A stretch of DNA of 64,000 bases from Euglena gracilis (taxonomy: Eukaryota; Euglenida; Euglenophyceae; Euglenales), in assembly GCA_039621445.1 (NCBI GenBank), contig CP154954.1, forward strand, positions 65,058,891-65,122,890, read 5' to 3'. Below are positions 41,801-50,800 of this stretch, piece after piece. The translations under genes were made by a program, and so were the position numbers. Under the pieces are notes generated by a model that saw nothing but the letters and a program-made list of their open reading frames with translations, made no database searches and was not told the origin of the DNA. How positions within the stretch are numbered: the first letter of the stretch is position 1; the number at the start of each line of letters is the position of its first letter.

Positions 41801-44800
41801 TCAAAAAAGACGAAAAATTGGGTAAAATCAGGAAAAAATGTGCCGAGAAGCAAAAATGTGTGGAAAAAAATCGAAAAATGAACAAAAAAATGCGAAAAAA
41901 ATTGAATTTTTGAAGGAAAAAAATTGGAAAATGCACAAAAAATGAGCAAAAATGCGAAAAATGCGAAATGCATCCCCGATTTGTTAATATCAGTGTGCTG
42001 GCATTCTTAGAATGGGGAAAACTTGGAATGACCTCTTCCCTGAACACGTTGGCGGTGAAGAACCATTGCCAGAAGTCGACATTCTCCCGCACGCTGCCGC
42101 AGGTCGCCCCGTTCCGCAGCTGGGACTTCCGCAGGATGATGTACGTGTACGCCACGATGGGCCAGCCGTTGACGCCCTGGGCGTTGTTCAGGTTGGCGGT
42201 CAGCCGGCGCCATGCGGGCCCCTGCAATACCGACCATACCGCACTTGTTTCCGGGGGAAGCAGCATGTGGGGGACCTTCCCTGTGATCCAGCAAGAGGGG
42301 GGGGGGGCACCCCCTGGGTCGGCCGCACCCTTTGAAGGGGGGATCCAGACCCCCCCCCCCAGTTCGGAGAAAGACACCCCCGCCCCTCCAACCCTGGTCC
42401 TGGTGCTGAGTTAACTCGCACTTAGCTTGGAAAATGACCGCAAAATTATGCTGTTGCTTGCAAACCTTGTTAAAAAAAAGTTCTGTATTTGAACACCGAG
42501 GCCTGAGGTTCAGGACAGTTCGAATTTGTGTGACCCTACACCCAGGGATTGGGGACGAAAGCAACCACTTGGAACTCCACGGTCTACGGGTCACAAAGTG
42601 GGTGATCATTGCACACTTGCGCAATAATAAACATATTTGTCAACGTGTGTTTTTTACTGCACATCCGCGCAATGGGCACGTATGTAGAATGGAAATTTAA
42701 AAGTTATATTGCACCACGGCGCAACAGAAATGCAATGTGCGCCGACGCAATGTGTTTTCTCACCAAGCCTAACACTGGCCGTGCAGAAAGGGCCCCCGAC
42801 ACCCCATAACATCATAGGGACTCCCATGAGCTCAGGGGCTTCTGTTATACATTGCGCACATGCGCAACAGTTATCCATTTCGCACATGCGCAATGGATAA
42901 CTGTTGCAGGTGAGCGCACTGTCCATAACCATTGCCTTCTATGCCCGGCAGTGTGGGGGTTGGAGTTGCTCACCAGACGTTGGGACAAGACCCCTCAACC
43001 CCCCCGCAACCCCACCTTGGTGGTTCCCACTGTGCCGCTCCGCGCTTCAAGCTCCCAGGGATAACAACTCATGCATAACAACGATGCGCATGTCACTGTA
43101 GAGGGTCTCCGTGGGAACAAAGGGTGGGTTTCACCACCGGGTTTCAAACAGATTGCAGCATTGTGCCTAGGAGCAATGCAAAAACCAAAAACCTTAAATG
43201 CAAGTTAGGCCGCCTTCCAAAAATATTTTGAAAACTCGAGAATGATCACCTCATGGGAAGAGGCCTCAAAATAGGATGGCGCAACATGGCAGCAAAACAG
43301 CAGACAGCACATGACAGCAGCATCGAAGGAAAGGGAGAAATACCACCAGTGCCCATCAAGGGAAATCGTGCACATACGGACAAAAAAAATATCTCCGAAA
43401 AGCTGAGGGATCACTAAATAAAATGTAATAAATAAAAAAAATATTTTCGTTCAACTGCAAGGCCTGGTACAACACTGCCAGGAGAGGAGGCGAACGTGAG
43501 GGTTGGGCCAGCATGGGTGGCTCGGGTCGTCCCCGTTGTTGCCGAAGCTGAGGCCCAGTTCAAGGACAGCATATGTGATGGAGGCCACAGAGGCCATGGG
43601 CAGAAGGGTGCTCCGCGATGCGGCCGCCACAGCAAGCAGCCCCCTAAGCCAAGGGGCCTGCCCCTTCAGCCCTAGTGGAGGGTGCTTGATCAATATCAAG
43701 CCACTGGCAAAAACCTGGGCCTTTGCGGGGCGGGTGGACCTGTTTGGGGGTTGTCGACCCCGTCACCACACTCGGGGTATGGTGCAGGGTTCGGCGTGAG
43801 AGCAGGTGGGGGGACACCCCCCCAGGTAAACAATGGCGCGGTCCGGCTAACCGATTTTCGCCCTCCCCCCCAAAAAACGGTCAAAAATGCCATTTTGGGC
43901 ACTTTTCGGGCAAAATTTTGAAAAAAATGCAAAAAAAATTCGGCTCGAAGCGCCTAAGGGAAAATTTTGGCCTTTTGGGGGGGGAGTCCTTGGGTCCGGA
44001 CTGGTCTGGGTCCCCCAGGGTCGGTCCGGACTCCCCTTGGCGGGAGGGGGGGGGGGGGGGTCCAGAATCCCATCCCCTCCAGGGAGGAGGGGCACCACCC
44101 GCCGAAACCCTGTACATCCTCTTTGTATCGAACCATGGTGAGGTGTCGGCCACCGTGTGATCCCCCCAGCCACAATATGGCATTTGCTATCATGCTGCAA
44201 TGATCATTCAAGCAGAACTATTCTCAAATTCAGCAGGAGACAGCAGTCATTCAGGAAAAGCACCGACCTGGCCTGGACCACCACCCCGGAATTCTTTATC
44301 AAAGCGGCCTGGGAGAGGTTGTAGTCCCCTTCAGGCTTCTCTTTGACAACCCCGGAGGGGAGGGGAGGAGGCGCGTGGTGATACGGGGTGGCTGTCGGGT
44401 TTCGGTCGCGATACCCCCACGTCCAAGGCACGCCAATGTTCCGGGAAATGTGTCGTTGACACGGGGGGGGGGGGGTGTCAACGACACGGTGTGTCTTGGA
44501 CAGGGGGGAGGAGGTAGGCCATTGTCTCAGCAGTCCTGGCCCAGGTTGGGTTGAGTGGGGTCCATAAAAAAAAACCCTTTGCAGGCCCGCAAGACCCCAA
44601 TGCCAAACCTCGCCTTCCCTAACCCAGGCAAAGTTCCTTTGAAAATGACCATCTTCGGGCCCCATGGTTTTGGCGCCAGGGGGGAGGGGGGCGTGCTGCG
44701 GCCGGGGGTCAAAAGTGCCCTCCCCCCCCCCTGCCTGCCCACACAGCACCCCTCCCCCCGCCCCCGGGGTGTGACCTCCCTCAAAAAGGAGCCTGGCCCA

Positions 44801-47800
44801 GGGCGTACCCATAGGCGGAGAAGGAGAGGGTCCACGGCGTCCGCAGGAGGTAGGCATTGACCCCCTCAAAGCCGTCCCGGCGGGTGACGGTCCCCCGCGG
44901 CACAGGGCTGGGCGGAGGCGGGGAATGGGCAATGGGTTGCTTCCTCCAAAACACTTAACCCCGGACTTGAACCTGCAGAGCCAGTGGCCAGATACAGATT
45001 GTGGAATCCTGTGGAGAAAAAATGCATTTTTATTTAAAAAAAAGGATAGTCATATGCTGACACATGGCACAATTTTTGAGAGACAAAATTTTCGCTACAT
45101 AAAAAAAAATTTATGTATCATTTACCGACCATTAGACTGCCTACCGTAATTTTCATCTGGTTTCGGATTCCTTCACCCTCCCATGAAACCTCACCCCAAA
45201 ATCATCAAAAATGAAGAAGAAAAAAGCAGACGAGAATGGTCCAAAAACCTAAAAGTGTAAAAAAAAGGTGGTTGGCAAAAAAAACCACCAAGGTGCCCCT
45301 ATGCCGAAGGTGCCAGAATTTTATTTGGCCATCTGGGATCCATTTTCCCTTGAATCCCAGAGTGGCAGACCCCAGGGTTCGACATAAGGGCAGGTGGGGG
45401 GGGGGGGGTTGGACCTCCTGTAAAGCAGGGTCCTGGGTGACCAATTTTTGGCTTGGCACGAAGCGCCCGGCCGAAAAATTTTCAACCCCCTGAAAATCAG
45501 CCAAAAAAAGGCCGACCAACAAACGTTGGCAAATGCAGAAAACGTGGAAGAACAAATAAATCATTGCTTGACCGTGAATTTTTTGAAAAGTTTGAACCAA
45601 CCCAGCTGTCTGTTCATGCAGACCAAGGGTACTTCATCCAGGCAGACGTCCATCCACCTCTTTGCACAGCTCCTGTGCCTCCAGGACCCCATATCATAAA
45701 AACCCTGGATATTTTTGACAAGTTTGGTCAATCAAAGGCACAGGAGGGGGAATGCTGAACCTCCCACAGCAAAGGCATTGCACAACAATCATGAACAGAC
45801 CCGGCCCCTGCCCTTGATTTGCGGATATGAACGGGATTAACGGACTCCCTGAGGAAAGCAGATTCTTTGCCCCCTAACTACCACCTTTCCTAGTTTCCAC
45901 CATGGGTGGGCAGATCCTGCTTTCCTGCATGGCATTTCTCTGCACCCCATGGGAGTGGGTCGGCACGAGCCAAACAAGAGTCAAAAGAGTCAAGAGAGGT
46001 CAGAAGAAGGAGGAAGAGGTCAGAAGGAAAGAGTCATTGTAAAATAGCTGAAAGGGTCCCCTTTCATGGTATTGACACAAATGAAAAAAGCAATCAGCCC
46101 TGTGACGCACAGGTTGCCCCAGGAGGTGGAGCTTGCGTTGGGGTCCACAAACGCGTTGTACGGCGGCCAGAAGGCTGCCAGGGCCTGCTTGAAGACAACA
46201 CTGAGGTCACTGTTGTCCCGGCGGACCACAAGCAGGCTTGCTTGAGGACCTCCCCACTCAGGGCAGGAACTGTTTTTCAATTATTGACCCTTTGTTTGAA
46301 ATTCGGGGGAATTTGTCCTGGAATTCCCACCTTAATTCCCGGTTTCTGGCCGTGTTTTCATATGTTTTTTTGTGTGGAAACATCCTCGACCCCAAGCCCC
46401 CCCCAGGAGGAAGGGCTCAGCCCCCAACCATTCACCTCCTTCCCTCAGGGGGGGGGGGTCCTCTGGAGTAAACCGAAGCCTGGTCACCAGCTCGATGGTT
46501 TGGTTGGCTGGAACGTTCCAACGGCCAAAATTGGCATTGTCGGCCTGGATCTCAGGATGGTCCCACGTCCTGTGAAGAGAGGGGGGGGGGAAGAGGGGGG
46601 GAGGGATGTCACGGGGGGGGGGGGGACTTGTTGCCTCCTGAAAAATATGTGCCCAATGCATCTTTTATCTTCTGCTCCGAAAATGATGCTTCCGGGTCAT
46701 AACACAGAAAAGAAAGTTCTTCGTTGTTTTACCTTCAAATCCACCCCACACAATGAAATGGTAAAACCCCTAAAGATGAAGCCCCCCCCCAGGGGATTTG
46801 GTTTTGCCGTCCAAATATGAAGCCACCCCCCCCCCCCGAAGTGGAGCCAGACGCTGGTGTTATTCAGCAAAAAGTAGAAAAATTTTGGGTGGATGCAGCA
46901 TTATTTTCACCAGAGATGCTCCATTTTGGGGGGAAAATTGCACATTTCTGTGAAAAATAGGAGGAACACGACGAAAATTTGGCATAAAATTGGTATTTGG
47001 CCAGAATTGAAGGCCGCCGAAGATCATAGAGGTAATCCGAAAAAGTTTGATTTTCTCCAAATAGAAAGCCCACCCTGAGGGTCCTGAAATCCCGTCCAAA
47101 GCTGGGGGCATTATATTTGGGTTGGGGGGGGGGGCTATCACTGAAGAGGCAATGTGTTATAATTGAGGATTGTACGATGCAAAAAAATTGTACACTGTGT
47201 GTACAATTTATTTATCGTATTTATTGCACTGTAGTGTGCAATAAATTGGACACTGGAAGGAAACCTAAGCGCTTTCTGCTGATAAAAGTTAAAAGGGGAG
47301 GAAGGGTTGCGAAAATTGACTTTTGAAGAGAGCACAAGGCAGCAGTTTCAGGAACCCCTTGTCGGTGTTTCATTCCATTTTCGGTTTATTTTTGCTGGTG
47401 GTTGAAGTAAGGGCCGAAAGTATGGGAGAAGTTCTTTCTAAAATACCTGAGACAGCGTGACACAGAGCTTTTTGAAACTCTTTGGAAAAATGCACGAGGA
47501 GGCGTGTCATACTTACTCACCCCCCAAAATATTCCTTCAGAACACACCTACAGAATACACGAAATTTAATTGTGCCAAATCTAAAACTGCTCTGGTTCAT
47601 CAATTGGAGCTTTGTATCATGCTTGTACTTACCGACTGGGGGGAGGGGTGGGTGGGTGGGTGCCATAGGGTGCCTGCCCCTAGCAGGCACCCCCCCCCCG
47701 GGGGGAGATAGGGGTCCGGGGGGGACCCAGAAAATTTTCATTGAAGATGGCCTTTTCCGGGCCCCCGGCGCCGAAGGCGACGGGGTCGTTTGGGGGGTGC

Positions 47801-50800
47801 CTGCTAGGGGCAGGCACCCCCCCCAAAACCCTCCCCGCGGGGGGGGGGGTCGGCTCGGGTGCTGTGGGGTGCCTGCCCCTAGCACCCACGCCCCCCCCCC
47901 GTGGGGTAGGCACTTGACTAAGCACAAGCCTGCTTGGTATGGTTTTTTCTGGTCCATAACAACTAACATCCTGCACTGGCAAAAACTCACAAATCTGTTT
48001 TCATGAATTTTATTTTCCTGGGAAGGGAAGGGAGGGCGGAAATTCTAAACCGTTTTTGACTTCTGACGTTCCGAAGGATGCTGAGCAGATTGCTTTCGGA
48101 CGAGGGTCTTGTGTTGCAACTGCTGAGTACTTCTTGGTCGGCTACTGGATAAGAAGTCAACACAATGTATTGTGAAAAGGCTTCACTTTTATAACTAATA
48201 CTTCCAAGAGGAATGTCTTGGCATCAGGGCGGCAAACGAACAGATACCGAATTTGTCCACTGAATATCCTCGCTAAAACTGTGGACCTCAAAATTAAACA
48301 TGGGCAGGCTTTGACAACCTGGGAGGCAGGGAAACAAATTTTTTTTAATCTGTCTGATCACCTCGGGGTGGAAAAAACAAGAACAGATTTCTTTGATCAT
48401 TTCTGGTTCTCTTCGTTTTACAGTACTTATTCTTTTGTAAGGCCCAACGAAAAAAGTGCAGGGCCTAGCGAAAAAAGTGAAGGGCCTGGCAAAAAAAGTG
48501 GAGGGCCTAGCGATAAAAGTACAGGGCCTAGCGTTAAAAGTACAGGGCCCAGCGATAAAAGTACAGGGCCCAGCGTTAAAAGTGCAGGGCCTAGCGTTAA
48601 AAGTGCAGGGCCTAGCGATAAAAGTACAGGGCCTCAGTCAGTCTCAATACTCCAGATCATTCAATACATCCAGATACTCAAAAGTCAGAGTCTCAATACT
48701 CCAGATCATTCTGTGGTGCCCTCAGCTCAATTGAAAGCATGCTTGTTCACGTCCCCACAGCTGCTCCGCATTCTCCATGTCTTGTGCCCTTGCCCTCTGC
48801 TCTTCAAGTTCAGAAATAGACACTCCTCACGGAGGTGTGCGTTACAATCAGCAACATGAAACGGCAATGGCCTCAGTTGCAAGCAACCCACATCCGCAAA
48901 TACCTATGTCCATTTCTGAATTGACAGGTGAATGCCACACAAGGCGCAAAAAAAATCCAAAAAAATTTCCACTTGGGCCTTGAACTTTTTGTGAATGGGC
49001 CCTGCACTTTTAACACTAGGCCCTGTACTTTTATCGCTAGGCCCTGCACTTTTAACGCTGAGCCCGGTACTTTTATCGCTGGGCCCTGTACTTTTAATGC
49101 TAGGCCCTGTACTTTTATCGCTAGGCCCTGCACTTTTATCGCTAGGCCCTTCACTTTTTTTCGCTAGGCCCTGCACTTTTTTCGTTGGGCCTTACAAAAG
49201 AATAAATACTGTAAGTGCTTGCGTAATGATACGTGAGGTGAGATAGATAGTAGCAAACGATGCAGGCAATTGGGTCTGAGCCAGCTGAGATGGGCCAGGT
49301 GGAGAGGCCAGCAGCCCTCCACAAGTTCCATCGTCGAAGCCTGAACCTTGAGCCCCGTTCAGGTTGAACACGGGGACCAAGGCCGCGGCCATCGTCGGGT
49401 ACATCTGCAGGTCGGGGTATTTGGCATAATCCGTTGCGCTCAAAGGAGTGGCCGCACCCAGGGTTCCAAGGCGAAAAATGAATAAAATGAACCATAAAAA
49501 CACGTAATACAAAAAAAAATGCACATTTATGTATTGATAATGCAATACCCTCTGAATATACAACACCATGCACTTTCAGAGTATCAAAAGTGTTAGGCCG
49601 TGAGTTCTGGCCTACTTATCCCCAGTCGAGCTGTGAAGCCTGTTTTCTTCAGAGCCCCAGCTTGTCGAGCCAGCGGACCTTCGAAATTCTGTAGAGAAAC
49701 AGGTCTTGGGCCACACCACCTTTGCCTGCCAAATACTGTGTGCGCATGACTCAGCATCGGCAAGTCAATTTGTGCAGGTATTCCTGTGCGCATACGACAC
49801 CATATCGTTCCCATTCCGCAATGCAAAATCGTCCCAAAAGTGTTACCCACCCTTTGTTGAGGCAGATTATTCCTCAGTCAACAGCAGGGGGGTCAGCAAG
49901 CCAGCGGCTTCAGCCAATGCATCCGAGGGCCCCTGATGGAAGAAGCAAAGTCGATGTCGTTGGGGGCTCGCTTGTCCGTCGGGCTGCACTCCTTCTGGTA
50001 CGACTGCAGGCGGCACTTCCCTGCGGAGGCATCGCTGGGGTCAGGGATTTTTTTTAAAGGTCTGGGGGGAGGGACCCCCACCCAAGGAGTACCCCCCCCG
50101 GGGGGCGAGGGACCTACTTTTCGGGGTGTTAACTTGAATATTCTCGGAAAAAAGGCAAAAATGGCCGGGGCTCCTGCCCTGGCATGGGATATCCTCTGGG
50201 GGGTCCAAAGGACCCACCCACCTACCCGACCTCCATCCCCATCGGGGGTTCAACCTTTTAAAAAAAAACCCTGGCTGGGGTAGTACTGGACCTCGGTCTC
50301 GGGCTGCACGAAGCGGTACGCGAACTGGGCGTCGACGTACACGCGGCTCGGCAGTGTGGTACCCGCGCCAATCAGCAGGCTGGCCTGCCCGCCGTCCAGA
50401 TCACGGACTCACTGAGCAGTGACCCCTGGTTGGGAGTGGGAGTTCTGGGACTCCACTGCAAAAAAAAAACTGCAAAAAATGCTTAAAAGAAAAAACTGCT
50501 ACAAAAAAACCTCCAAAAAACTAAAAAAAAAATGACAAAGTGTGCTACAGAATCCTCAAAAAAAAACTGCAAATGTTTTTTTTTGGAAGAACTGCAAGAA
50601 TTGAGGGGAAAAAAGGGTGCAGAAACACTGCGCCGAATCAGCGAATGGGCCTTGGCGCCTTCATTCGTACAACACCACTTCAATTGGAAACCCACCATGC
50701 TGGCCTGAGTGATCGACAACTCCAGAAGCTCGGCTTGGGAGATGCAGTCTGGGAGAAAAAAAAAAAAACTGTCGGGAAGCAGGAGGGGGGCATTAGGCCC

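Noticed and set aside
45906-46820. + strand ORF of 304 residues
   Set aside because: It runs antisense through cyclase exons 6 and 7, whose minus frames match PstS motifs clearly; the + frame is a shadow.
48420-49212. CRISPR-like array of 21-bp repeats
   Set aside because: Units are contiguous without spacers, occur in inverted arms, and the context is a eukaryotic intron.
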